64,000 nucleotides of DNA, from NCBI RefSeq assembly GCF_021611515.1, contig NZ_CP090960.1, positions 2,542,001 through 2,606,000 on the forward strand. Direction: 5' to 3'. The position numbers were made by a program, and so were the translations under genes. The stretch comes from Mariluticola halotolerans. Its GTDB lineage: Bacteria; Pseudomonadota; Alphaproteobacteria; Rhizobiales; Devosiaceae. Below are positions 9,359 through 17,984 of the stretch, in pieces (positions within the stretch are counted from its first letter, which is position 1; each line of letters starts with the position of its first letter). Below the pieces are notes generated by a model. That model made no database searches. It was not told the origin of the DNA and worked only from the letters and a program-made list of their open reading frames with translations.

Positions 9359-11074
9359 TTATGAATTGCAGATATTAGAATTCAGCAGCGCAATTTTCCT
9401 GAGATAATTCTCTTCGTCTTCAAGATCTGCAGCGGCAAAGCTTATCAGGTCGATGTCTTTGGGGAATTGTTCCGGGCCCAGATAAATGACTGTGTGGTCG
9501 CGGCAAAGGGCCGAGATTTGTTCCGGGGTTAATTGGCCAAGACGCATCTGGATTGGGCGGGACGGGGCAATGGCTGAATTGCGCACAATATCGCCGCCAA
9601 TGAAAATCCGTTCGCTGTCAACGATCACGACATCTGCCTGTTGGGCTTTCGCGAACGCTGTTGCCCGGGCAAAGGGGGTGACTTCCCCGTGAATTTGCCA
9701 GGCGCGCAAGGGCAGCATGACGAAAATACTGGCGATGGCGACCATGCCTAAAAAGACAATGCTGCGGCTGTCTTTTCCAGCAGCGAGCAATCGGGTGCCA
9801 CCATAGGCACCGATCAGGGCTACCGGGCCGATCAGGCCATGCAGATACCGGTAACCCCAGCCATGGCCCTGGTCGGGCATCAAAAAGATATAAGGCAACA
9901 GGCTCATGATGGTCGCGGCGGCCAGAAGCCGGAGCCATTTGTCCTTTACCAGCGCATGGCCGCAGGCGGCGATCAGAGGCAGTAATATCAGGTTCTGCCA
10001 GGCGACAAACCGGACCAGGTTTGCGGCGATGGTGAGCGCTTCATTGAGCGACGGTATCCGGATAATCCGGATGACCCGTTCGAGAAGGTTACGGGCTGCT
10101 GTCTCCGTGCCGGTCAGGTGCTGGTTGATGGACCACCAGTCCCATGAATAAACCAGAAGAAGGGATGCGGCATACCCTATGCCGTAGAATACGAGCAGGC
10201 CGGGCCGGAACGGGCGCAAAAGAATGAAAAAGAACGGCACGGCGAAAAACAGGTGAACATGGATTTGATGCAAGGCAGTGGTTGCCGCCGCAACAAGAAC
10301 GGCGCCGATATGCCCCCACCAGTCATTGCGCAAAAACAGGTAAAGCCAGAGCAGATTGAAACACAGATGCGCCGACATGGCATAGGAGGTCATCGCGGTG
10401 GCAAGGGCCTGTTGCGAGGAGAATACGAGGAATGCGGCCAACAGGGCGATGTCGCCCCGGCCGGGCCACAGTTTGAGGGCAACAGCGGCTGTGAGCAGAA
10501 TGGCCAGCCCGTTAAGAATTGCGGCGGTGTACACACCCGATCCCGCCAGATCGAACAGGGCATAGAGCGCTGCCATGCCGGGACGATAGTCGCTGGCGAC
10601 CCGGCCGGTGAGGGGATCATAGGCGGCGAAGCTGTGATACATCGCCCCCCCATAGGCGCGCCATTCCTCGGGGACGATGCCGGAAAGGTGTCCGTTGCGG
10701 AATATTTCCGCCTGCATCTGCGTCATCCATTCATCCATGGAAAAGGCGTAGCCGTGATAGATGAAACGGGTGCCAAGGATGGTGAGGATTGTTGCGATCA
10801 CGGCGAGGTGCCACGATCTTATGCGCGGCGGATTCAGCGCGAGGATAGCGGTAATCCATGGGCGCGGCATGGGCTGGGTGAGGGCTGCGGCAACCACAAT
10901 GATGGCGGTTGCCGTGACAAATCCCAAAAGGTCGACCTTGAGATAGAAATAGCGTGAAATGCCAAAGGTTGCCTCGCCCCGGATCACGGCAAAGGCGCAT
11001 AAGGCAAATGCCAGAACCAAGGCCAGGTATGCCTTCCAGACGACCGTGATCTTCTCGGCGTTTGTCCCGGTCAT
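9359..11074 (-). CDS. Multispanning GT-C-type glycosyltransferase-like membrane protein
   Basis: A membrane protein of 571 residues with about a dozen helices and a short soluble C-terminal domain. The first large loop carries MDEW, which resembles the acidic DE/DD motif of GT-C (GT39/GT83-like) transferases that use polyprenyl-phosphate sugars. YRPGMAALYALFD and GYRYLHGLIGP are further loop motifs. The ATG at 11074 overlaps the GT4 stop (ATGA). It belongs to a glycan module with the GT4 gene and the divergent UPF0104/GT2 pair. The acceptor and sugar are unknown, and the GT assignment rests on topology and context. Confidence 0.7.
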   Translation of the reverse strand: MTGTNAEKITVVWKAYLALVLAFALCAFAVIRGEATFGISRYFYLKVDLLGFVTATAIIVVAAALTQPMPRPWITAILALNPPRIRSWHLAVIATILTILGTRFIYHGYAFSMDEWMTQMQAEIFRNGHLSGIVPEEWRAYGGAMYHSFAAYDPLTGRVASDYRPGMAALYALFDLAGSGVYTAAILNGLAILLTAAVALKLWPGRGDIALLAAFLVFSSQQALATAMTSYAMSAHLCFNLLWLYLFLRNDWWGHIGAVLVAAATTALHQIHVHLFFAVPFFFILLRPFRPGLLVFYGIGYAASLLLVYSWDWWSINQHLTGTETAARNLLERVIRIIRIPSLNEALTIAANLVRFVAWQNLILLPLIAACGHALVKDKWLRLLAAATIMSLLPYIFLMPDQGHGWGYRYLHGLIGPVALIGAYGGTRLLAAGKDSRSIVFLGMVAIASIFVMLPLRAWQIHGEVTPFARATAFAKAQQADVVIVDSERIFIGGDIVRNSAIAPSRPIQMRLGQLTPEQISALCRDHTVIYLGPEQFPKDIDLISFAAADLEDEENYLRKIALLNSNICNS

Positions 11075-12243
11075 TCGCTGTCCTGAGCGCTTTTTTGTGC
11101 CTGCAGCGCGTCTTGCGCAATTTTTACATAGGCCCGGCACATGGCTGTTCTTGAATGACCTGCTTCCACGGCGTCATGGCGGGCGGCTTCTGCTTCAGGT
11201 GTGTCGGATGTACTGAGAATATCCCGGATTCTGTCTGCCCAGAGTGCCGCTGCCTGTGCCGGTTGCGTCAGGTCCGCCTGTACGTAAACGAGTTGGCTGG
11301 CAACCTTGTTTTCTGTTCCATCTGACCCCGTGCCCAGCATGGTTGCCGTGCCACAGGACAGGGCCTCCATCGCCACCAGCGGAATGCCCTCTCCATTGCT
11401 GGGTATGAGGGCCAGTCTGGACTGGCGCAATATTTTTGCGATTGTTGCGCGGGCGGGTTTCAGGATCACCGTCGTGTTTTTGTGCCGCCAATCCTTGGGA
11501 TTTTCCGGGCCCCAACCGATCAGGGTGAAGGGGATATCAGGGAGCGCGGCGGTGAGATGGCGGAGGAGTGCAAGTCCCTTGCTTTCAACAAACCGGCCGA
11601 CAAACACAATCCCCGCGCGCGGCGGCGCGCCGGGTTCCGGCAGGTGGAAACAATCCGTATCGATGCCGTTGGGAATAACCAGTGCGTTTTTGAGGCTGTG
11701 GTCCGGATCATAATTGTCCCGTTTCGCCCTGGTGACGAAAACGGTGTGCGCGGCCCGGCGCAGGAGCGGGCGGCTTATCCAGCGGGTGACCCCCAGCAGG
11801 AGCCAACGCAGCACCGGGTGGTTTTTCAGCGGCACAATGCCGGTATGTTTTACCACCACAAAAGGGGTGCGGGTGAGCACGGACCAGATAATGACGAGGA
11901 AATTGGAGACATAAATTTCCTCATGCACCATCACCAGATCGTAATCGCTCAGGTGGCGCAACAGACGGAAAACATGCAGAGGGTTCGGGATGATGACCGG
12001 CAGCCCGGTCGCGGCCTCAATGCCGTTCCAGCATTGCAGCGCAAAACGCTTATAACCCGTATCAGAGGTGTGCGGGGGTTCGCCGGTTGTATGTGCGACA
12101 AGCGTTGTGGGCCATTGCATTACATCCGCAAAATGCCGGGCAATCTCGTGGGCTATATTTTCGACGCCGCCGCCGTGCTCCAGAAAGTAGCTCGAAACAC
12201 ACAAGACTCGCGGATGGGCTGAGGTTCTGTTTTGAGCTAACAT
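11071..12243 (-). CDS. Glycosyltransferase family 4
   Basis: Cytoplasmic GT-B fold glycosyltransferase of 390 residues. The N-terminal domain opens VLCVSSYFLEHGGGVENIA, the acceptor domain typical of GT4. The donor domain has IVFVGRFVESKGL and the E-x7-E region SNGEGIPLVAMEALSCG near residue 300, which binds the nucleotide sugar. It is the first gene of a two-gene operon with the GT-C-like membrane protein. A TTG two codons upstream is an unlikely alternative start. The substrate is unknown; a role in cell-surface polysaccharide or glycolipid synthesis is inferred. Confidence 0.9.
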   Translation of the reverse strand: MLAQNRTSAHPRVLCVSSYFLEHGGGVENIAHEIARHFADVMQWPTTLVAHTTGEPPHTSDTGYKRFALQCWNGIEAATGLPVIIPNPLHVFRLLRHLSDYDLVMVHEEIYVSNFLVIIWSVLTRTPFVVVKHTGIVPLKNHPVLRWLLLGVTRWISRPLLRRAAHTVFVTRAKRDNYDPDHSLKNALVIPNGIDTDCFHLPEPGAPPRAGIVFVGRFVESKGLALLRHLTAALPDIPFTLIGWGPENPKDWRHKNTTVILKPARATIAKILRQSRLALIPSNGEGIPLVAMEALSCGTATMLGTGSDGTENKVASQLVYVQADLTQPAQAAALWADRIRDILSTSDTPEAEAARHDAVEAGHSRTAMCRAYVKIAQDALQAQKSAQDSE

Positions 12244-12328
12244 CCGCAAATTGCAACTATTATTAATAGTCAGAGACTAGTTTGCTTCGTGAAGTTTGTC
12301 ACGAATTGAAATTGCGGCTGCGTCCCTG

Positions 12329-13339
12329 ATGAATACCCGCCGTCCCATTCTTGTCCTCGCAACACTTGTTGCTGCGGTGGTGCTGCTGGTTCTGCTGATC
12401 CACCTTTCTGGGGTGCGCGCGGATCAGTTTCTGCACGCCTTGTCGGCGCTCGGTCCCTATGAGATGGCAGGGTGCCTGATCGGGTTTGCCCTGCCGGTGC
12501 TGATTGCTTCAATCAAGTGGCGCAGTGTGGTTGCCCGTGTCATGCGCCCGCCTGCGGTTCTGCCGGGTTTCCGGTTCTTCGTTCATTTCTCGGCCCTGTC
12601 CGGTGTGTTGGGGCAGGTGATCACCCCTTATGCCGCTGGCCCTATTGTGCGGGGCCTTGCCACCAAACGCGGTGGACATGGCGGTTTTACCCTTGGGGCC
12701 TCAACCTCGGTGCTTGAGCAGTTCTTTGATGCCTGGGCCAGCTTGATATTCGCCGGGACGGGTATTTTGCTGTTCCTGACCGGGGTGTCTCCGCAGATTG
12801 CATTGGTGGGGTATATTTTCGCGGCGATCATCGGCGCTGTGGGGGTGCAGGTCATTCTGGTTTTACCCGGTTCGAAGGTTCTCGGCTGGGTCGGCAATAT
12901 TCTGCCCGGCCAGCGCGAACGGCTGCAAAACCTGGAAAATCTCAGAACGCAGACAGAATTGATCAACACCGGATTTGTGAACCGGCTTTATTGGCTGTCC
13001 GTGCTGCGGTTCTGGGTTCTGGGTGTGGCGGTCATTGCTGTGGCCAGCACGTTTGGTATGGACTGGTCGGTTCTGGGGCTGCTCCATGTCTATGCGGCGG
13101 TTCAGATCACCCGTTTTGCGGTTTTTACGCCGGGCAATCTGGGGTTGGCCGAATGGGGGTGGGCCACGGTGCTCAGCCTCTATGGCTGGGATTTTGCCAC
13201 TGCCGCACTGTTCGCCCTGACCTTTCGGGCGGTTGGACTTGTCTTTACCTGCATGATCTATGTTTTTGCGGCCCTTGGTTATCTGGTGCCTGATGGGCGC
13301 GGGCGTGGTGCCGCCACCAAAAGCGATGATCCGCGCTGA
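12329..13339 (+). CDS. UPF0104/LPG-synthase transmembrane-domain protein
   Basis: An integral membrane protein of 336 residues with about eight to nine helices, of the lysylphosphatidylglycerol synthase TM-region (UPF0104, AglD-C/MprF-N-like) family. Family signatures include FFVHFSALSGVLGQVITPYAAG in the first half and FTPGNLGLAEWGW in the second. Without the soluble aminoacyltransferase domain, such proteins often accompany GT2 genes and are proposed flippases or lipid-sugar helpers. The stop is immediately followed by the GT2 ATG (TGAATG), so the two are coupled. The upstream TTG at 12296 is a less likely start. Confidence 0.82.
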   Translation: MNTRRPILVLATLVAAVVLLVLLIHLSGVRADQFLHALSALGPYEMAGCLIGFALPVLIASIKWRSVVARVMRPPAVLPGFRFFVHFSALSGVLGQVITPYAAGPIVRGLATKRGGHGGFTLGASTSVLEQFFDAWASLIFAGTGILLFLTGVSPQIALVGYIFAAIIGAVGVQVILVLPGSKVLGWVGNILPGQRERLQNLENLRTQTELINTGFVNRLYWLSVLRFWVLGVAVIAVASTFGMDWSVLGLLHVYAAVQITRFAVFTPGNLGLAEWGWATVLSLYGWDFATAALFALTFRAVGLVFTCMIYVFAALGYLVPDGRGRGAATKSDDPR

Positions 13340-14323
13340 ATGTTAGTGGATGCAACGAAACAGAAAGCTAGGCCTTTGACGAAAAGTGATTTTTCAAATG
13401 TCGCCGTTCTCGTGCCCTGCCTTGATGAGGCGGTCAGCATCGCGCAGGTCATCGGGGATTTCCGTGGGGCGCTGCCGGGGGCGAAAATCTATGTGTTTGA
13501 TAATGGGTCTGCCGATGACACCGTGCGGATCGCCCGCGAAAACGGTGCGATCGTGCGGGTGGAGCCGCGACGGGGGAAAGGCAATGTGATTGCCCGCATG
13601 TTCCGGGATGTCGAGGCCGATTATTTTCTGCTGGTCGATGGGGACGCAACCTATGATGCGGCGGCGGCGCCGCAAATGATCGAAAAGGTCCGGACGGAAT
13701 TCCTCGATGTGTTGATCGGGGTGCGAAAAGGCAGTTATGCGGGTCAGTACCGGCCGGGGCATCAATTGGGAAACAGCCTTTTCACCATGATCATCAGGCT
13801 GCTGTTCAATGCGCAGGTCAGCGATGTGCTGTCGGGCTACAGATTAATGTCACGCCGGTTTGTCAAATCATTCCCGGTGTCGGCGCGCGGGTTTGAGATC
13901 GAGACCGAACTCACCGTGCACATGCTTGAGGTCGGCGTGCCGTTTGGGGAATTCCCGGCTGAATATTTCAACCGTCCGGAGACATCGGAAAGCAAGCTGA
14001 ATACCTGGAAGGATGGGTTCAGGATTTTGCGGACCATTGCGACGCTGGTGGCGGCTGAGCGCCCGATTGCGGTATTTTGCGGGTTGGGGATGGCGTCTAT
14101 CATTGTCGGTGTTCTCGCCTTCCTGCCCGTTCTGGCAGAATATAACGCCACCGGGGTGGTGCCGCGTTTCCCAACGCTGATCGCCAGCACAACCCTTGGG
14201 ATTATCGGGCTTATCGCCTGTTTCGGCGGGCTTGTTCTGGATGGGGTCACGCGGACGCGGCGGGACATGAAAAAGCTGGCATTTCTGGCGCAGGTCCAGC
14301 CATCAGGCGCGGTGCGGCGTTAA
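13340..14323 (+). CDS. Family 2 glycosyltransferase, polyprenyl-phosphate hexose synthase-like
   Basis: GT-A transferase of 327 residues. The catalytic domain (about 1-230) has [16 protein letters not shown], the nucleotide site [10 protein letters not shown], and the DxD-type metal motif DGDATYD near residue 97. Two hydrophobic helices lie at about 237-260 and 275-298, like DPM1/GtrB-type enzymes that make membrane-anchored sugar donors. It starts one base past the UPF0104 stop. It could supply the polyprenyl-P-sugar used by the GT-C-like protein at 9.4-11.1 kb; this link is an inference from shared location. Confidence 0.9.
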   Translation: MLVDATKQKARPLTKSDFSNVAVLVPCLDEAVSIAQVIGDFRGALPGAKIYVFDNGSADDTVRIARENGAIVRVEPRRGKGNVIARMFRDVEADYFLLVDGDATYDAAAAPQMIEKVRTEFLDVLIGVRKGSYAGQYRPGHQLGNSLFTMIIRLLFNAQVSDVLSGYRLMSRRFVKSFPVSARGFEIETELTVHMLEVGVPFGEFPAEYFNRPETSESKLNTWKDGFRILRTIATLVAAERPIAVFCGLGMASIIVGVLAFLPVLAEYNATGVVPRFPTLIASTTLGIIGLIACFGGLVLDGVTRTRRDMKKLAFLAQVQPSGAVRR

Positions 14324-14344
14324 TGGTTCTTGCGTTCAGAGGGT

Positions 14345-14420
<76 letters not shown>

Positions 14421-14480
14421 ACACTGGTGCGGAAAATCTAGCCAATAATTTTCGCCGATCCTAGTGGTTTTTACCGGTCA

Positions 14481-15491
14481 TCAGACGAGTTTCTGATCGA
14501 TCAGGCTTTGCCCCATTGCGATGACGGCATCCGCTGGCGGGGTGAGGGGGCGGCCGAGCAGTTTCCTGATCCGCGTGTTGTCGATTTCGCGGGGCGGGCC
14601 CAGTTCATGCAGGTTGTCGCGGGCGTCGCGATCAACCAGGGCGTAAAGACGCACAGCCCAATCGGGCATTTCGAATTTGGGGAGTTTGCCGGCATAGGCG
14701 GGGAAGGCGGCCCGCAAGGCCTTTGCCGTTTCCATAAGGGAAATATTGCCGGCGGTGGTGGCGTGGCGGTGTCCTCCGGCCTCCGGCGCGGTCATTGCTG
14801 CCATATGGGCGGCGGCGACATCGCGGACATCCACGGCGGGCATGATCATGCGCGGGGCGGCGGGAATGCTGCCGGTCAGCAAACGCTGAATGAGCCGGCC
14901 CGATGTGCCGGGGTCATTATCGAGCAGTGGCCCGTAAATGACCGAGGGGTTGATGGTGGCGAGCGTGGCGCGCTGGCCGGATGCCGCGACCATTTCCCAA
15001 GCGCGGCGTTCGGCAAGGGTTTTGGACTGGACATAGGCGCCGGCTTCATCAAGCCGGCTCCAGTCTTCTTCCGAAAAAATGTGGCCCTGTGGGTAGCCAT
15101 ACATGATGGCGGCCATGGACGAGGTCAGGACAATGCGTTCGGCCCCGGCCTTGAGACCGGCATTGATCGCCCGTTCGGTGCCCCCGACAGCGGGGCGGAT
15201 CAATTCGTCCTTGTCTTTCGGGGTGTTCAGGATGAAGGGCGAGGCGACATGATGGATATAGCGGCAGTCTTTGGCCGCCATTTCCCAGCCGTCATCCTGC
15301 AACAGATCGAGGCTGACAAATTCGAGCATGGAAGTGTCGGCACCATGCTGGCCGAGGGTTGTGCTGACTGCGTTGGCGCGGTCGAGATTGCGCAGACTGC
15401 CCCTTACGCGATAGCCGGCTTTGAGCAGTGCGAGGGCGACATGCCCGCCGAGAAACCCCGAAATGCCGGTGACCAGAATGGTGTCAGTCAT
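14481..15491 (-). CDS. NAD(P)-dependent reductase, extended SDR (dihydroflavonol-4-reductase-like)
   Basis: Rossmann-fold enzyme of 336 residues. The cofactor motif is ILVTGISGFLGGHVA at the N-terminus, and SLRNLDRANAV follows the second strand, where an arginine suggests NADPH preference. The catalytic region is [10 protein letters not shown] with a Y-x3-K equivalent in YVQSKTLAE. It resembles dihydroflavonol/aldehyde reductases, but the substrate is not predictable. The ATG at 15491 has AGGAG eight bases upstream; the TTG two codons earlier is unlikely. It is divergent from a TetR gene across a perfect palindrome that overlaps its probable promoter, so repression by that TetR is likely. Confidence 0.88.
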   Translation of the reverse strand: MTDTILVTGISGFLGGHVALALLKAGYRVRGSLRNLDRANAVSTTLGQHGADTSMLEFVSLDLLQDDGWEMAAKDCRYIHHVASPFILNTPKDKDELIRPAVGGTERAINAGLKAGAERIVLTSSMAAIMYGYPQGHIFSEEDWSRLDEAGAYVQSKTLAERRAWEMVAASGQRATLATINPSVIYGPLLDNDPGTSGRLIQRLLTGSIPAAPRMIMPAVDVRDVAAAHMAAMTAPEAGGHRHATTAGNISLMETAKALRAAFPAYAGKLPKFEMPDWAVRLYALVDRDARDNLHELGPPREIDNTRIRKLLGRPLTPPADAVIAMGQSLIDQKLV

Positions 15492-15506
15492 GATCAATCT
15501 CCTATT

Positions 15507-15540
15507 GAATTGAACGATATATACATTTATCGTTCAATTC
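15507..15540. promoter_or_regulatory. Perfect 13-bp inverted repeat overlapping the reductase promoter (TetR operator)
   Basis: The arms GAATTGAACGATA (15507-15519) and TATCGTTCAATTC (15528-15540) match perfectly around an 8-base spacer. Reading toward the reductase, TTGTAC (complement of 15541-15546), a 17-base spacer and TATATA (complement of 15518-15523) form a good sigma-70 promoter whose spacer lies inside the palindrome. Toward tetR, TTGAAT at 15505-15510 and TATCGT at 15528-15533 are a weaker pair. The layout is a classic divergent TetR operator. Confidence 0.85.
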
Positions 15541-15569
15541 GTACAAGGTGAAATCAAAAAGGCAAGCGC

Positions 15570-16118
15570 GTGACCCTTAAGCCCGCTATCGCTGCACGCC
15601 GGGAGAAAATCCTGGATGCCGGACAGGCGCTGATGCTCTCGCATGGATTGGCGGGGGTGCGCATGGAGGCGATTGCGCGGGCGGCGGGCGTGGCCAAGCC
15701 AACGCTCTACAGCTATTTCCCCGACAAGGATGCGGTCTATGCGGCAATTGTCGCGCGGCTGATTGCGGCGATGCGCGCCGCCTTCGTTGCGGGTATGGCG
15801 CGCGATGGTGATCTTGCCGCACGGATAGCCGGGGCCTTGTCTGCCAAATCCAAGCTGGTGTTCCGCCTGCTTGAGGGGTCGCCGCATGCGGCGGCGCTGA
15901 TGGGCGAAAAAGGGCGGTTGGCCGCCAGCGAAATGCAGGCCTTCGAGCAAATGCTGGAGCGGGAAATCACCGAAGCGCTGGCCGCATCCGGGCATGAAAC
16001 ACCCCGCCAGTATGCGCAGCTCATTCTTGCCTGTGCCGACGGGATATTGCGGCGGGCGGCGCGGGCTGAGGAGATCGGTCCCGCCTTGCGTTTGATGGTG
16101 GGGAAATTGCTGGCCTGA
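15570..16118 (+). CDS. TetR/AcrR family regulator
   Basis: DNA-binding repressor of 182 residues. The N-terminal helix-turn-helix spans about residues 13-55, with VRMEAIARAAGVAKPTLYSYF as the conserved core. The C-terminal domain is the variable ligand pocket and carries a conserved-looking QYAQLILACADGILRRA helix. The start is GTG at 15570, supported by frame and domain alignment. It is divergent from the SDR reductase and separated from it by a perfect palindrome, so it probably represses the reductase gene and itself until an unknown ligand binds. Confidence 0.88.
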   Translation: MTLKPAIAARREKILDAGQALMLSHGLAGVRMEAIARAAGVAKPTLYSYFPDKDAVYAAIVARLIAAMRAAFVAGMARDGDLAARIAGALSAKSKLVFRLLEGSPHAAALMGEKGRLAASEMQAFEQMLEREITEALAASGHETPRQYAQLILACADGILRRAARAEEIGPALRLMVGKLLA

Positions 16119-16322
16119 CTTTTGTTCCCAAGTCGCGGTGGATCAGGGCGTGTGCGCGTTGACAATGCTTGCGTTTGCCGTCGCAACAATCAGCGTCTGG
16201 CCCGCTTCTCTTTTCTCATAAGCGTCCCGACAGTTTAGGTTGGCGGCCATATGGTGCTGTCATTCGTGCGGTGTAGCGTCCTGCTGGCACCGCATGGACG
16301 AGATTTCGGAATTCGAAAAATC

Positions 16323-16351
16323 TTGCAAATAACTGACTGGTCATTTATTAA
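16323..16351 (+). promoter_or_regulatory. Promoter with embedded palindromic TetR-type operator
   Basis: TTGCAA at 16323-16328 and TATTAA at 16346-16351 are spaced by exactly 17 bases. The spacer holds the palindrome TGACTGGTCA (16334-16343), which extends outward to a near-perfect 22-bp repeat (16328-16349) with one mismatched pair. It lies about 20 bases before the ATG of the tetR gene that leads the efflux operon, so autorepression is the straightforward reading. Confidence 0.75.
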
Positions 16352-16371
16352 AGTACGAAACGGAGTTTTGC

Positions 16372-17037
16372 ATGAACAATCAGGTTGCCAAAAAAGGGGC
16401 GCGCCGCGTGCCCAAGTTCAGGCGGCGCGCCGAGGCGCGGCCTGACGAAGTGCTCGATGCGGCGCTGGAATTGTTTATCGACAAGGGCTTTTCCGCCACC
16501 CGGGTTGAGGACGTGGCCAAGCGGGCGGGCATCTCCAAGGGATCGGTCTATCTCTATTTCCCATCGAAAGAGGCCCTGCTTGAGGGGTTGGTGCGGCGTG
16601 CGGTTGCGCCGGTTGCGGACAATGTTTTGGGCATTCTGTCCGGATTTGAGGGGGATCCGCGCCCGGCCATTGAGGCAGCGCTATGCCTGCTGGCCGAGCG
16701 GATGAACGATCCCAAACTGTTTGCCGTGCCCAAGGTGGTCATGCGTGAGGCGGTTGTTGCACCCGCAATTGCCGAAATGTATCGCCATGAGGTGCTGGAC
16801 CGGGCGATCCCCATGGTTGCCGGATTGATCGAACAGGGTGTTGCCGATGGTTATCTGCGCCCGGTTGATCCGGAGCTGACGGTGCGTTCCGTTGTCGGGC
16901 CGATACTGACCCACATGCTTTTGGCTGAAGTGTTCGGCATCGTCCCGCCGGGCGGCATCGATATGAAAGCGCTGATCAACAATCACCTCTCGATCCTTTT
17001 CGATGGCCTTAGCCTGCAAAAGGGAGAAGCGCCATGA
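16372..17037 (+). CDS. TetR family repressor leading an efflux operon
   Basis: Regulator of 221 residues with a basic N-terminal tail and a helix-turn-helix at about residues 30-70 (FSATRVEDVAKRAGISKGSVYLYF). The C-terminal part resembles the TetR_C domains found in regulators of HlyD/ABC-2 exporters, with MRSVVGPILTHMLL-like helices. The ATG at 16372 has GGAG upstream. The stop overlaps the hlyD ATG by four bases, so the repressor is the first cistron of the exporter operon and probably controls it through the palindrome at 16328-16349. Confidence 0.9.
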   Translation: MNNQVAKKGARRVPKFRRRAEARPDEVLDAALELFIDKGFSATRVEDVAKRAGISKGSVYLYFPSKEALLEGLVRRAVAPVADNVLGILSGFEGDPRPAIEAALCLLAERMNDPKLFAVPKVVMREAVVAPAIAEMYRHEVLDRAIPMVAGLIEQGVADGYLRPVDPELTVRSVVGPILTHMLLAEVFGIVPPGGIDMKALINNHLSILFDGLSLQKGEAP

Positions 17038-17984
17038 GCGATGTTCTGGGCTGGATGACGGGGATCTTGGCGCTGGTCCTGCCGGGTTTCGGGGTGGAGG
17101 CCGTGCCGCAATATAACGGCTATATCGAAGCTGATTATGTTTATGCCGCGCCGGCCGGCACGGGCCGGATCGCCACGCTTCCCGCAATCGAGGGGCGTGA
17201 AGTTGCGGCGGGAAGTTTGCTGTTCTCGCTTGAATCGGACAATCAGGCCGCAGCCTTGCGCGCGGCGGAAGCGCGCGAGGCGGTGGCCGAGGCGACCTGG
17301 CGCAATCTGGAAACCGGCAGCCGGCAACAGGAAATCGATGTGATCCGGGCCGAACTGGCAAAGGCGCTGGCCGACCAGAGCCTTGCGGTTTCGACATTGG
17401 AGCGGTCGCGCAAACTGAACGCGGCGGGGGTGAGCTCCACGGCAAAGCTGGACAGCGACCAGGCGGCACTGGAAAGCGCCAATGCGCAGGTGGCGCAGTT
17501 GAAGGCGCAATTGGCCGTGGCGGAATTGCCCGCGCGTGACGCGCAACTGGTGGGCGCCAGGGCCAGCCTTGATGCGGCCCGGGCTGATGCGGACCGGGCG
17601 CGCGCGGATCTCGCAGACCGATTGGCCTTTGCGCCGACAGATGGGCTTGTGGAGCGGATTTATTACAAGACGGGTGAAGTGGTGGCCGCCGGCGCGCCGG
17701 TGGTGTCGCTACTGCCACCGGGGGAATTAAAGGCGCGCTTCTTCATCCCTGAACCCGACCGGATGCGCTTTAACCTTGGCGATGTTCTGGCGGTTGAATG
17801 CGATGGGTGCCCGGCCGGGCTGCGGGCCGAGCTGACCTATATGGCGTCCGATCCCCAGCATACGCCGCCGATCATTTACAGCCGCGATGAGCGGGCGCGG
17901 CTGGTGTTCATGGCCGAGGCGCAAATCATCGGGGACAGCCGGCTTCTGCCCGGCCAGCCGGTCACCCTGACGGTGCCGGAATGA
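17034..17984 (+). CDS. HlyD-family periplasmic adaptor
   Basis: Membrane-fusion protein of 316 residues, of the YbhG/YhiI type. An N-terminal hydrophobic segment (about 5-22) anchors or exports it. It is followed by a lipoyl-like half-motif AAPAGTGRIATLP, a long Ala/Glu-rich coiled-coil hairpin (about 65-185), the second lipoyl half FAPTDGLVERIYYKTGEVV, and a beta-barrel domain. It links an inner-membrane ABC-2 pump to an outer-membrane channel encoded elsewhere. Four-base overlaps with tetR and with the ATPase gene show a compact operon. Confidence 0.9.
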   Translation: MSDVLGWMTGILALVLPGFGVEAVPQYNGYIEADYVYAAPAGTGRIATLPAIEGREVAAGSLLFSLESDNQAAALRAAEAREAVAEATWRNLETGSRQQEIDVIRAELAKALADQSLAVSTLERSRKLNAAGVSSTAKLDSDQAALESANAQVAQLKAQLAVAELPARDAQLVGARASLDAARADADRARADLADRLAFAPTDGLVERIYYKTGEVVAAGAPVVSLLPPGELKARFFIPEPDRMRFNLGDVLAVECDGCPAGLRAELTYMASDPQHTPPIIYSRDERARLVFMAEAQIIGDSRLLPGQPVTLTVPE

